A DNA stretch of 64,000 nucleotides from Paenibacillus sp. J2TS4 (GTDB taxonomy: Bacteria > Bacillota > Bacilli > Paenibacillales > NBRC-103111). Made by a program: the position numbers and the translations under genes. This document shows, one piece after another, positions 25,737 to 35,104 of this stretch (position 1 is the stretch's first letter; each line of letters begins with the position of its first letter). The notes under the pieces were generated by a model. It had not been told where the DNA came from. It searched no databases and saw only the letters and a list, made by a program, of their open reading frames with translations. The stretch covers positions 155,393-219,392 of the forward strand of contig NZ_BOSH01000010.1 in NCBI RefSeq assembly GCF_018403245.1, written 5' to 3'.

Positions 25737-25767
25737 TTGACTTTGCCCTTAGGGTAAGGTGCATAGT
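25737..25767 (+). promoter_or_regulatory. MerR-type promoter with 19-bp spacer and operator dyad
   Basis: -35 TTGACT (25737-25742) and -10 CATAGT (25762-25767) are separated by 19 bp, which is longer than normal. In between is the dyad CTTTGCCCTTAGGGTAAGG. An over-long spacer holding a dyad is the hallmark of promoters that MerR proteins activate by DNA distortion. The downstream MerR gene starts at 25838, so this is probably its own inducible promoter. Confidence 0.75.
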
Positions 25768-25837
25768 GGAATTGAATAAAGTATCGATACTCAAAGCATG
25801 TAGTCCGTATAAAAAAATGAAGAATGGAGGCGACCTC

Positions 25838-26683
25838 TTGCTATCGATTGGAGAATTCTCAAAGATATGCAGAGTATCTACAAAAACGCTCCGATATTAT
25901 GATGAAATTGGATTAATTAATCCTGATGAGATTAACCCAGATAACGGTTATAGGTATTATTCCATGAGGCAGCTCAAAAAGATGCTCTTTATCAACCGTT
26001 TGAAATCTTATCATTTTTCTCTGGAAGAAATCAAAGCCGTTCTGGAATGGGAAGAGGATCAGTCCGAAGAGAAGCTTTGCTCTGCCCTTAACCGCAAGAG
26101 AAGGGAAATACAGGAAAAGCTAAATACTTTGGAATATACCCTGAAACAAATGAGCAATGATCTTTTAAATTTAGAGCAGGGCATACCCATGATGTCACAC
26201 CTTGACAATATAGAAGTACAGCTCGTTGAAACCGAGCCAATGAATATTCTTTATATACGTCAGATGATGAGTAGTGATGACTATGCTGCAGGATATGGAA
26301 AGTTTTTTAGCCGTCTCTATGAAAAGATTACTGCTGAAAAACTCACTTTGCTTGGTACCCCAATGACGATTTATCACAGCCCTGATTACAATCCTGCCCG
26401 CAATGATACGGAGTTTGCCATTCCTATAGAGGAGACTGTAAAGGGAACAAGAGATTTGCCCGGAGGTCTTTGTGCGAAGTCTGTTCTAAAGGGTTCCTAT
26501 TCAGAATTGACATCCGTATATGCCAAGCTGACGGAATGGGTAGAAAATGAAGGATATGAATTGGTGAATTCACCCTATGAAGTATATGTAACCGACCCTA
26601 ATCAAGCCACTGTTGCTGAGAATATGGTTACCGAGGTGTATTTTCCTATGAGAAAAACTTCTATCGGAGTTACTCGAGAATGA
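25838..26683 (+). CDS. MerR family regulator with GyrI-like effector domain
   Basis: A 281-residue protein. Its N-terminus LSIGEFSKICRVSTKTLRYYDEIGL is a MerR winged helix, followed by a coiled coil (~75-110) and a C-terminal GyrI/BmrR-type ligand domain (~125-275). The start is TTG 25838 with GGAGG 7 bp upstream. In-frame codons reach back to 25667, but that stretch contains the MerR-type promoter and cannot be coding in this transcript. Such proteins sense lipophilic drugs or cations. The beta-lactamase-family gene follows 115 bp downstream. Confidence 0.86.
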   Translation: MLSIGEFSKICRVSTKTLRYYDEIGLINPDEINPDNGYRYYSMRQLKKMLFINRLKSYHFSLEEIKAVLEWEEDQSEEKLCSALNRKRREIQEKLNTLEYTLKQMSNDLLNLEQGIPMMSHLDNIEVQLVETEPMNILYIRQMMSSDDYAAGYGKFFSRLYEKITAEKLTLLGTPMTIYHSPDYNPARNDTEFAIPIEETVKGTRDLPGGLCAKSVLKGSYSELTSVYAKLTEWVENEGYELVNSPYEVYVTDPNQATVAENMVTEVYFPMRKTSIGVTRE

Positions 26684-26798
26684 GCGACCGCGTTTAAGGG
26701 TTGTTTTTATCGCCAATATAGAATTTGATGAGGTGCAGGAAGCAGAAAAATCTATATGTGGCAAAGAAAAAATTACGCCTATTGGAGAGGTATCTATA

Positions 26799-27818
26799 AT
26801 GCAAAGAAACTATTGGCCAACTACGCAGCGGCAAGCCGCAGACCCGACCGTCTTGGGAATGGACCCCGAAAAGCTTTCAGAGCTTGAACCTGTAATCAAA
26901 TCCGAGTACAGCAATATAAACGGTATGGTTGTTGTGAGAAACGGATCTATTGCTTATGAAAGATATTATAACGGATATGGCCCGGATGATGCGCATCATG
27001 TAACATCTGTAACGAAAAGTATATTATCTGCTCTATTTGGTATTGCTATAGATAATGGCTATATTAAAAGTGTAGACCAGAAGGTACTGGATTTTTTCCC
27101 CGAATATGTTCCCGATGCTTCCGATAGACTTAAACGAGAAATCACCATACGCCATCTTCTCACGATGACGGCTCCCTATCCGTTTGAGGACTGGCACGAG
27201 CCATTAGACAAGTTATGCGTACAACCGGACTGGGTAGAGTATACCCTTGATATACTTGGCCAAAAAGGAAAACTTGGCGTTTTTAAGTATTCTACTGCAG
27301 GGGCACATCTGCTTTCAGCCATCATCACTCGCATCACAGGCCAAAGCGCCCGTGAGTTTGCCAATGAACATTTATTTAAACCCATCGGCATGAAAGATAT
27401 TCCGGATCATGAAATGAAATCATTCGGGTTTGACGATTTGTTCGGAACAAATGTGAAAGGATGGGTTAAAGACCCACAGGGCCATTCCACTGGAGGATGG
27501 GGACTTACGCTAATTCCCCGGGATATGGCACGTTTTGGTTTACTCTATTTGAACAATGGCCTTTGGGACAATAAGCAGATTATTTCGGGGACATGGATAG
27601 CCGAATCAACGTCAATCAATCCCAATAATTACGGTTATCTGTGGTGGTTACGCGAAGAGGACGGAGTTTTTGCCTATTTGGCTATGGGAGATGGCGGTAA
27701 TGTTATTTGCTGTATTCCAGAACAAGACCTGGTCGTAGCCATTGCATCAGCATTCATCATGAATCCTCGTGACAGGTGGACGCTGATTAAGGAATGGATT
27801 ATCCCGGCTTTGGTATAA
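26799..27818 (+). CDS. Serine hydrolase, beta-lactamase class C/PBP-like family
   Basis: A 339-residue protein. The nucleophile motif SVTK is at residues 70-73, the second motif YST near 168, and GDGG near the C-terminus stands in for the KTG/HxG motif. There is no signal peptide, so it is probably cytoplasmic and more likely an esterase or peptidase than a true antibiotic-degrading enzyme. The ATG at 26799 has GGAGAGG 8 bp upstream. It follows the MerR gene on the same strand and ends at a 13-bp stem. A decayed partial copy lies at 24919-25097. Confidence 0.82.
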   Translation: MQRNYWPTTQRQAADPTVLGMDPEKLSELEPVIKSEYSNINGMVVVRNGSIAYERYYNGYGPDDAHHVTSVTKSILSALFGIAIDNGYIKSVDQKVLDFFPEYVPDASDRLKREITIRHLLTMTAPYPFEDWHEPLDKLCVQPDWVEYTLDILGQKGKLGVFKYSTAGAHLLSAIITRITGQSAREFANEHLFKPIGMKDIPDHEMKSFGFDDLFGTNVKGWVKDPQGHSTGGWGLTLIPRDMARFGLLYLNNGLWDNKQIISGTWIAESTSINPNNYGYLWWLREEDGVFAYLAMGDGGNVICCIPEQDLVVAIASAFIMNPRDRWTLIKEWIIPALV

Positions 27819-27850
27819 CTTGTTCGAGTCAATTCCTCTCAGCAACCACA

Positions 27851-27887
27851 AACTCCATTTTGAATAAAGATTCATCAAAATGGAGTT
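27851..27887. terminator. Stem-loop after the beta-lactamase-family gene
   Basis: AACTCCATTTTGA pairs perfectly with TCAAAATGGAGTT over 13 bp with an 11-nt loop. A near copy lies at 25061-25097 next to the gene relic. It separates the plus-strand gene from the convergent histidine kinase gene. Confidence 0.65.
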
Positions 27888-28021
27888 GGCTAACCTAAAC
27901 CCAATTTGAGAAAAACTATATATCTTTTTTCCAACTTTTACACCTCCCATTTTTTGTATTGGTGGTGCTTTTCTACCGTCTCATTATTTAATCATTAACT
28001 CATTAATGTGTGGTTGACAGC

Positions 28022-29059
28022 TTATTGTTTCACATTTGGAAATATTAGCGATATGACCAACCCCGAACCAAGCTCTGATTTTGCATCCAACTGAATGGCT
28101 AAATCATAAGCCATCTTGCTCACTAAGAAGAGTCCCATACCTGTTGCTTGTCTTGTATAAGTACCTCGCCCTCCAGTAAAACCTTTGTCAAAAATAAAGG
28201 GCAAATCCTCTTCAGATACACCAGGTCCATTATCACTAATATGTAAACTGGTTTGATCACTCGCTTCATCATAAACCGTTTCAAACTTCAGCATTGGATT
28301 ATTCTGATTCTGTGCAACGTATTTCGTACTATTAAAGATTATTTGTGCTAATATAAAAGCTAATCCCTTGCGGTCAGATAAAATCTCCATTTCTTCACCG
28401 ATGAACTGTATTTGAAAAGCAGATTCATCTAATAGCGTGCGATGGTTCTCAATTGTTTCCTTACAAAAGGCTAGTATGCGCAGAGGCTCAAAAATATAAT
28501 CTTTATGAGCAGCTCCAAGTCTTGCAAAATACAAAATTCGCTCTACGTCTCCAAGCATTTGATCTCTGGCATGAAGCATACGTTGTCTAACAAGCGGAGA
28601 CATTTCGTCACTGCGGTTATCTAATACCAATGTCATCAATGACAGAGGCTTTTTAATTTCGTGAACCCATCCTTCTATATAGTTTTCATAATCGGTCAAC
28701 TGGGTAACTTGCTCATTAAGTTCCGACTGATATGATCTTATGACACTTCCCATTCTACGGATAAATGACCAATATGTCTTAGGAGATACCCGGCATAATC
28801 TTTCTTCGTTCGCCTCATTCGGTTCTAACAAAAAATCTTGAAAGGCAGCTTCGATTATTTTTTGCTTTCTAATGATCATGAATATAGACAACGATATCAT
28901 GGCTAGCGTAAAAACAATCATAAGCCCTACTAAAACATGAAACGTTTCAGGATAAGCCAACCAAGCTAAATAACTAAAAAGGAGGCTTGTAGCCATCAAC
29001 ATAAGAAACCAATGCTTGTAAGCATGAAAACAATCATAGATTTGCTTTGTCCATTTCAT
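28022..29059 (-). CDS. Intramembrane-sensing histidine kinase (BceS-like)
   Basis: A 345-residue kinase. Two close transmembrane helices (~17-37 and 40-63) with almost no extracellular loop mark the intramembrane-sensing class. The phospho-acceptor is in WVHEIKKPLSLM, the N-box in IIFNSTKYV, and the G-boxes in ISDNGPGV and GMGLFLVSKM. BceS-type kinases sense peptide antibiotics through their partner BceAB transporter, encoded just upstream. Its start overlaps the response regulator stop by 4 bp. Confidence 0.88.
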   Translation of the reverse strand: MKWTKQIYDCFHAYKHWFLMLMATSLLFSYLAWLAYPETFHVLVGLMIVFTLAMISLSIFMIIRKQKIIEAAFQDFLLEPNEANEERLCRVSPKTYWSFIRRMGSVIRSYQSELNEQVTQLTDYENYIEGWVHEIKKPLSLMTLVLDNRSDEMSPLVRQRMLHARDQMLGDVERILYFARLGAAHKDYIFEPLRILAFCKETIENHRTLLDESAFQIQFIGEEMEILSDRKGLAFILAQIIFNSTKYVAQNQNNPMLKFETVYDEASDQTSLHISDNGPGVSEEDLPFIFDKGFTGGRGTYTRQATGMGLFLVSKMAYDLAIQLDAKSELGSGLVISLIFPNVKQ

Positions 29060-29733
29060 GGCTTCCCTTGCCCCCTCAGTCGATACCCTTTACCCCTTAT
29101 GGTTTCAATTTGATCGTCTAAGTTTAATTGTCGCAGTGTTTTTCGCAAGCGAGTGAGATTTACCTGAAGGGCATTTTCGTCTATATATTGATCTGTTCCC
29201 CATAAAAGTTCACTCAGTGTTGCCTTGGATACAATTTCAGGTCTATTCTGTACTAAGGCCAATAAAATTCTTCCTTCATTAGCTGACAATACTAACGATT
29301 GAGATCCCTTGTACAAAGTAAAGGTATTGGGGTCTAGTGAAAAACTGCCACCATCTATCAAGTCTGGTTGTCCTTCAAACCTTCTTAGCAAGTTCTGAAT
29401 GCGCGCCAATAATCGGTCTCGATTGCATGGTTTTGTGAGATAATCATCTGCACCTAAATGAAGACCATGCAGTTCATCTTGTAACTTATCTCTAGAAGTA
29501 AGCATTAATATGGGACCAATCCCTTTGGATTTTAGACTTTTGCATATTTCAAAGCCTGATTGTTCCGGTAAGTTGATGTCCAATAAGACTAAGTTTGGTG
29601 CCAAAGTGGCAATTTGAGTGACTACATCATGAAAGTTCGTAATTGCTACTACTTCAAACCCTTCTTTTTGCAATATATCCATTAACTCTTCTCTCATCCA
29701 TGAATCATCTTCAACAACAGCAATCCTCGCCAC
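29056..29733 (-). CDS. OmpR-family response regulator (BceR-like)
   Basis: A 225-residue protein. The receiver domain has acidic EDD at residues 8-10, the phospho-acceptor Asp52 in LLDINLPE, and the conserved Lys in DDYLTKPCN. A C-terminal winged helix (~130-222) ends IRGKGYRLRG. It starts with GTG after GGAGG. It probably activates the ABC transporter genes at 29770-32698 when the kinase senses a peptide antibiotic. A palindrome before those genes (32792-32808) is a candidate target. Confidence 0.9.
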   Translation of the reverse strand: MARIAVVEDDSWMREELMDILQKEGFEVVAITNFHDVVTQIATLAPNLVLLDINLPEQSGFEICKSLKSKGIGPILMLTSRDKLQDELHGLHLGADDYLTKPCNRDRLLARIQNLLRRFEGQPDLIDGGSFSLDPNTFTLYKGSQSLVLSANEGRILLALVQNRPEIVSKATLSELLWGTDQYIDENALQVNLTRLRKTLRQLNLDDQIETIRGKGYRLRGQGKP

Positions 29734-29769
29734 TTCAGCACCTCCTTCTATATGAAATGTAACAGTTCT

Positions 29770-31929
29770 TTAATCTATATTCGGCTTCCAACGCAATTTA
29801 TCAATCTCATGATCTGCTGAACGGGCAACGGCTATTCCGTAAATTGCCACAATTACGACCACAATGCCTGCAAAGGTAAAGGCAACAGGCAGCGCTTGGT
29901 TTTCGATGTAAATAACAAGAAATGAGATCATTGCCTTTATCCCAACAGCTCCACTCACGCATGCAAGAGATATAGGGAGAAGAAAGATCAACAACACCTG
30001 TCTATGCATAGATTTTTTCATTTGATGACGTTTAGCCCCCAACATGGAAAGCGTTACATAGCGTTGTCCTGTCTGCTTCATTTGTGTCAAAAATTGTAGA
30101 GCTAATACCGTACAAGCAATAATCAAGAATAGGAATCCCATATATAGTATCGTATAACTTCCAGCAACAACATAAAAGAGTTTACGTCCAAAGTTTTGTA
30201 AATAACTTTCAAACCCGAAGCCAGAAGATTTTAATAAGTCTCTAGCCTCCATCATCGGTTTCATTAAACCTTGCTGTTCCTGCAGCTTTTGTGGGATGCG
30301 AAAATTCCAATATGATTTATAGGATTCCGTATTTAATAAGGGTTCAAACCGATGATCAGGAACGATAAATGCTGAATGAATTTCTACCGAACGGTCTGCG
30401 ACTAATCCCCTCATTGGAGTTGAGGGGCGTATAGATATTTCCTGATCATTAATGCTCATCAATCTTTGCCTTTCTTTTTCAGCCTTTTCAAGAATACGAT
30501 CTAGTACAGGCATGCTTTCTAGATTATCCATATGCAAAAGGTCTGGATTAAAGTATAAAGCAATTTCATCTGAATGCAGGTTCAGTGGTTTTTCTCCTAT
30601 CGCTTCTAAAAGCCCATTATAAGATGATTCAGGAATGAGGTAAGGTGCTTTTGCATCAATCTCTAGGACCCCAAGCAAGTTAAGTGCTTCAGGGTTTTCC
30701 GAACTGATAGTGTAACCTTGCATTTCTCCGGATAAAAGCTGCTCTTTATAGTTGCTTGGCAGAGCCATAATGAGTTGCTCTCTTAATTCAGACCAGTCTA
30801 CCAACGATACAGGCCAGTCATCTTCCTCACGTTCATCCTGAAATTTCATTTTCCCAATTTCTAATAGATTTAAGTCTTCTACATAGGGCACCATTTTTTC
30901 TGAAGTCAGAAATTGTTCAACCTTTTGATGATCCCCATTAACCGTAAAATCATATACCGAGGAAGCCCTGGTATTAACACTTTCGAAGCTCATCATCGTT
31001 GAAGCGCCATCAGCTATCAAAATAATGGACAACGTGAGTAAAATCGATGTGACGGCAACAGAAACAGATCGATTCGCTATGTTCTCTTGAAACTGCCTTA
31101 ATATAAAAGTGTGCAGACCTTGAGTAGATCTTCGCTTGGACAAGCCGGCCAATAAACCGAGCAATTTTCCAAATCCCCTCATAAAGAGGATCGTTCCTAC
31201 ACTTCCGAGAGCCAATGCGACAAACAGAAGCAGTCCTGCAAAATGCTCAAAATAAAATAAAACAATCCAATAGGCAACACCTAGCAAGACAGCACCTGCT
31301 AAAATATGGAACACATTGCCTTTAAAATGCCCCATATCTTGTTTCTTATCCGTTTGCTCATAAAGTAATTGATGGACCTCTTGATTAAATAATCTTCCGC
31401 CAAGAATGACTAATGCGATCAACTGGATGAATAAAAAACCGATAATTGTAAAGACAATCGCGTTTACCGACAAGCTTATTTGATGACCGATAATGCCCTG
31501 TCCAACTAATTTGGAAACCGTCAAGCTAATGATTTCGGCTAAAAAACCGCCGATTAAAATGCCTCCAATGAGTGCCAGAATAGAAGTCATGAACCCCTCA
31601 GCTAACAGTTGAAGAATAAGGCGTTCCTTTCGCATTCCTAACATGAGATAGAGCCCAAACTCTTTGCTCCTTCGATTTAATTGGTACTGATTAGCAAATA
31701 AAATCAAGAAAAACAATAAAAATAAGGCAAATAGATACACAATTGGCATAAGGGCTAAAAGTTTATCGATCGCATCACTTTCAAATTCCTTTAAAAATAA
31801 AATAACATCTTGTCTCCCAAGAGAAAGAATAATATAAAACGAGGCTACTGCTGTGACAAGTGTTGCAAAGTAGATTAAATTTTCCTTACGACTTCGTTTC
31901 GCATTACGATAAATGAGCCTAGAGAACAT
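29770..31929 (-). CDS. BceB-like ABC transporter permease (FtsX family)
   Basis: A 719-residue permease with about ten helices and a large non-membrane segment at ~325-555, between the helix near 300 and the final FtsX-type helices. That architecture is specific to BceB permeases, where the domain contacts peptide antibiotics and the kinase. It is somewhat longer than the common ~650 residues. The ATG at 31929 has GGAGGAAG upstream and overlaps the ATPase gene by 11 bp. Expected to confer resistance to bacitracin-like or other cell-wall peptides. Confidence 0.87.
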   Translation of the reverse strand: MFSRLIYRNAKRSRKENLIYFATLVTAVASFYIILSLGRQDVILFLKEFESDAIDKLLALMPIVYLFALFLLFFLILFANQYQLNRRSKEFGLYLMLGMRKERLILQLLAEGFMTSILALIGGILIGGFLAEIISLTVSKLVGQGIIGHQISLSVNAIVFTIIGFLFIQLIALVILGGRLFNQEVHQLLYEQTDKKQDMGHFKGNVFHILAGAVLLGVAYWIVLFYFEHFAGLLLFVALALGSVGTILFMRGFGKLLGLLAGLSKRRSTQGLHTFILRQFQENIANRSVSVAVTSILLTLSIILIADGASTMMSFESVNTRASSVYDFTVNGDHQKVEQFLTSEKMVPYVEDLNLLEIGKMKFQDEREEDDWPVSLVDWSELREQLIMALPSNYKEQLLSGEMQGYTISSENPEALNLLGVLEIDAKAPYLIPESSYNGLLEAIGEKPLNLHSDEIALYFNPDLLHMDNLESMPVLDRILEKAEKERQRLMSINDQEISIRPSTPMRGLVADRSVEIHSAFIVPDHRFEPLLNTESYKSYWNFRIPQKLQEQQGLMKPMMEARDLLKSSGFGFESYLQNFGRKLFYVVAGSYTILYMGFLFLIIACTVLALQFLTQMKQTGQRYVTLSMLGAKRHQMKKSMHRQVLLIFLLPISLACVSGAVGIKAMISFLVIYIENQALPVAFTFAGIVVVIVAIYGIAVARSADHEIDKLRWKPNID

Positions 31930-32698
31930 TTGCGCTTCCTCCCCCAAGCTGAGCTAATACTTTTAAAATTCTGTCATAAAACTCCTCGCGACACTCTTCT
32001 TGTTTGCGACGCAGTTCATGAAAGATGACACCATCTTGAATAAAAAGGATTCTTGAGCAAAAGCTCGCTGCATTCGGATCGTGGCTGACCATTAAAATCG
32101 TTCTTCCGCTGCTTTTATTAATCCCTTCCAACTTATTCATTAATGTTTTTGCAGAACGTGTGTCCAATGCTCCTGTCGGTTCATCTGCAAGAACGATGTC
32201 TGGATCAGAAATTAAACTGCGTGCTGCAGCCACCCTTTGCTTTTGTCCCCCAGACATCTGAGAAGGGAATTTATTAAGGATATCTGTAATTTCTAAAAAA
32301 CCTGCCAGCTCATCTAATTTAGCCCGCGCTCTTGCAAAATCCATTCCATGAATTGATAATGGTAATAGTATATTTTCTTGTCCGGTTAGATTATCCAGCA
32401 GTGCAAAGTCTTGAAACAAATAGCCAATTCGACTGCCGCGATACTCGGCTAAATCCTTACTGTCAAAAGCACTGATGTTTTTCCCATTTAAAAGTACACG
32501 CCCAGAAGTTGGTTTTATAATGGTTGCAATACAGTTCAATAATGTAGTTTTACCAGATCCGCTTGGTCCCATTATTCCTAAAAATTCTCCTGGGAGAATG
32601 TCAAAACTAATACCGTTTAAAGCTTTTGTTATATTGCTTTTCTTTCCGTAGTTTTTTTGTAAGTCTTGAACTTCCAGTAATTTTCCATGCTTGATCAC
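31919..32698 (-). CDS. BceA-like ABC transporter ATP-binding protein
   Basis: A 259-residue ATPase of the MacB/LolD/BceA type. Walker A GPSGSGKTT, signature MSGGQKQRVAAARSL and Walker B IVLADEPTGALD are present. The best start is GTG 32698 with GGAG 9 bp upstream; upstream ATGs lack an RBS. It pairs with the overlapping permease gene and the downstream two-component genes in the order ATPase-permease-regulator-kinase. A TTACA-N5-TGTAA palindrome lies ~95 bp upstream. Confidence 0.88.
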   Translation of the reverse strand: MIKHGKLLEVQDLQKNYGKKSNITKALNGISFDILPGEFLGIMGPSGSGKTTLLNCIATIIKPTSGRVLLNGKNISAFDSKDLAEYRGSRIGYLFQDFALLDNLTGQENILLPLSIHGMDFARARAKLDELAGFLEITDILNKFPSQMSGGQKQRVAAARSLISDPDIVLADEPTGALDTRSAKTLMNKLEGINKSSGRTILMVSHDPNAASFCSRILFIQDGVIFHELRRKQEECREEFYDRILKVLAQLGGGSANVL

Positions 32699-32791
32699 TG
32701 CATAACACTCCTTTTGCATCGAAGTATTAAACAATACTCGAAATGATAATTGGGTTATTTAAATAGTAACAAGTATAGAAATCTAAAAACA

Positions 32792-32808
32792 CTTACAACT
32801 GATGTAAG
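32792..32808 (-). promoter_or_regulatory. Putative BceR-type operator
   Basis: CTTACAACTGATGTAAG is an inverted repeat (TTACA-N5-TGTAA) close to the TnACA-N4-TGTAA type described for BceR-like regulators. On the minus strand a -10-like TATACT follows ~20 bp downstream. The rest of 32699-33067 holds only a 15-bp inverted repeat (GGGCATCAGACAT..., arms at ~32927 and ~32972) and no gene. Confidence 0.5.
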
Positions 32809-33067
32809 AAAACTGAATGATGGTAATTTCGAAAGATTTTACTCAATATATATTGCACCTCAATAGTTCATGAAGATCACGAATACCAGTATTGACCTTC
32901 CATAATAAAATATTCTCTGAAATAAAGGGCATCAGACATTAGACAAATTTGCCTAATAAAGCTTTTGCCCTATGTCTGATGCCCTTACTACTATGTTTTG
33001 CTTTGGCTATGTTAATTGCCTTGGGCTTCGAAGTATGCTAATGAGGCTTTTTTTCACCACAAAAACA

Positions 33068-33095
33068 CCCCTTTAGACAATCATATCCAAAGGGG
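33068..33095 (-). terminator. glmS terminator
   Basis: On the minus strand CCCCTTT pairs with AAAGGGG around a 14-nt loop, followed by TGTTTTTG. It lies 77 bp after the glmS stop codon. Confidence 0.6.
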
Positions 33096-33171
33096 CAAAA
33101 CGGTACATCTTTTTTATAAACGGTACGACTTTATTTTAAACCTACAGCATTATTTCCCTCTCACTCATTCC

Positions 33172-35001
33172 TCACTCCACCGTCACACTTTTGGCCAGAT
33201 TGCGGGGCTTATCTACATCGTTACCCTTGGCCAAGGAGGTGCAATAGGCCAGCAGTTGAAGGGGAACCACCGAGAGGGCGGGCGTCAATAGGGACAGCGT
33301 TCTTGGCAGGAAGAGGGCGGCATCCACGGATTCGAGCAGCTCTTCATTGCCCTTCAGTCCAATTCCGATGACATAGGCCCCTCTTGCTTTGACCTCTTTG
33401 ATATTGCTGAGCGTCTTCTCCAGCAGATCCTCCTGTGTAGCCAGAGCGATCACCGGAACGCCTTCCTCGATCAAGGCCAGCGTTCCGTGCTTAAGTTCAC
33501 CCGCAGCGTAAGCTTCAGAATGAATGTAAGATATTTCCTTCAACTTCAGTGAGCCCTCCTGCGCTACAGCATAATCAAGCCCGCGCCCGATAAAGAATAA
33601 GCTGTTATTAGAAGCAATTTGCTTCGAGAAGGACTCCATCGCGTCCGCTTGCCGGAGAATATTCTCGACCTGCGCAGGCAGCTCTTGTAATGCCGCTATC
33701 GTCTCTCGAAGATCTGTTGACTCTATAGTACCCAGCACCTCGGCTAGGTATAATCCAAACAGGTAGAAAGCGATTAATTGGGAAGTATAAGCCTTCGTCG
33801 AAGCAACGGCAATCTCGGGTCCCGCCCAAGTGATGATCACGTTGTCGGCTTCCCTGGCGACAGAGCTTCCAACCACATTGGTAATCGCCACAACCCGAGC
33901 CCCGCATCGTTTGGCTTCCCGCAATGCAGCAAGCGTATCCGCCGTTTCCCCCGACTGGCTTACGACTATGACTAACGTATCTTTCGTAATAATGGGAGAG
34001 CGATAACGGTATTCGGACGCCACATCCGTCTCTACCGGGACGCGAGTCAGCCGCTCGATCACATGCTTTCCAATCAAGCCGGCATGATAGGCGGTACCGC
34101 AGGCGACTATATGGATATTACGAATGCCGCGGATTTCATCCTGGGTCATCCGAATTTCAGGAAGTACAATGCCGCTTCCCCCCGCGTTTATCCGGCTTCC
34201 CATCGTATCCCGATAAGCATTAGGCTGCTCATGGATTTCCTTCAGCATGAAGTGATCGTATCCGCCTTTTTCCGCAGTGGCGATGTCCCAATCGACATAA
34301 AATAATTCCCGGGAAATAATATTTCCCTCCAAAGTCATCAATTCGACACCATCTCTCGTCAAAACAGCCATTTCCCCGTCGTTCAAAATTAAAATATCGC
34401 GGGTGTATGCCAAGACAGCGGGAATATCGGAACCGATGAAATTCTCACCTTGGCCCACGCCAATAATTAACGGACTGGCCTGCCGAACCGCCACCAGCTT
34501 ATCCGGCTCTAACTCCGTGATGACTCCTAGAGCATACGCTCCACGAAGACGTTGGACCGCCTTCTGCACCGTCCGAACAATATCTCCGTCATACAACTCC
34601 GCAATAAGATGGGAAATAACTTCCGTATCCGTCTCGGAGACAAAACGATGTCCTTTAGCAGTCAACTCTTCTTTCAAGGAAAGATAATTTTCAATAATGC
34701 CGTTATGAACAACGGAAAATTTCATCGCATTGTCGGTATGAGGATGAGAATTAATATCCGATGGCTTTCCATGAGTAGCCCACCGGGTATGCCCGATTCC
34801 TACACTCCCGTTCAGAGGATCTTCCTGCAGTTGAGATTCCAATACGGCCAGACGCCCCTTCGCCTTCTTCACCTCCAGACCATTAGAGGTAAATACAGCT
34901 ACGCCCGCCGAATCGTATCCTCGATACTCCAGCTTTTTAAGGCCATCCAGCAAAATCGTTTGCGAATTCCGATCTCCAATGTATCCTACAATTCCGCACA
35001 T
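33172..35001 (-). CDS. glmS: Glutamine-fructose-6-phosphate aminotransferase (isomerizing)
   Basis: A 609-residue enzyme making glucosamine-6-phosphate from fructose-6-phosphate and glutamine, the first step to UDP-GlcNAc. The glutaminase nucleophile is the Cys after Met (MCGIVGYIG), with GHTRWATHG and SDTEVISHL following. Two SIS domains (~285-420 and ~460-595) have VSQSGETADT, and the C-terminus ends PRNLAKSVTVE as usual. The ATG at 35001 has AGGGG upstream; 18 in-frame codons before it belong to the leader. The leader contains the glmS ribozyme. Confidence 0.97.
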   Translation of the reverse strand: MCGIVGYIGDRNSQTILLDGLKKLEYRGYDSAGVAVFTSNGLEVKKAKGRLAVLESQLQEDPLNGSVGIGHTRWATHGKPSDINSHPHTDNAMKFSVVHNGIIENYLSLKEELTAKGHRFVSETDTEVISHLIAELYDGDIVRTVQKAVQRLRGAYALGVITELEPDKLVAVRQASPLIIGVGQGENFIGSDIPAVLAYTRDILILNDGEMAVLTRDGVELMTLEGNIISRELFYVDWDIATAEKGGYDHFMLKEIHEQPNAYRDTMGSRINAGGSGIVLPEIRMTQDEIRGIRNIHIVACGTAYHAGLIGKHVIERLTRVPVETDVASEYRYRSPIITKDTLVIVVSQSGETADTLAALREAKRCGARVVAITNVVGSSVAREADNVIITWAGPEIAVASTKAYTSQLIAFYLFGLYLAEVLGTIESTDLRETIAALQELPAQVENILRQADAMESFSKQIASNNSLFFIGRGLDYAVAQEGSLKLKEISYIHSEAYAAGELKHGTLALIEEGVPVIALATQEDLLEKTLSNIKEVKARGAYVIGIGLKGNEELLESVDAALFLPRTLSLLTPALSVVPLQLLAYCTSLAKGNDVDKPRNLAKSVTVE

Positions 35002-35104
35002 GAATAAGATCCCCTCTCGATATGTTCGTCTTCTGACGATTGTCAAAAAATGCATAGCTTAAGCTAGAGGGTGCGATTTTTCGCATCCTCGATCCGCCTT
35101 CGCT

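Noticed and set aside
25667..25837. N-terminal extension of the MerR gene by 57 codons
   Set aside because: The stretch contains a MerR-type promoter with its operator; MerR proteins begin at the winged helix, matching TTG 25838.
26799..27818. Annotation as an antibiotic-resistance beta-lactamase
   Set aside because: There is no signal peptide and the third motif is GDGG rather than KTG; the fold alone also covers esterases and peptidases.
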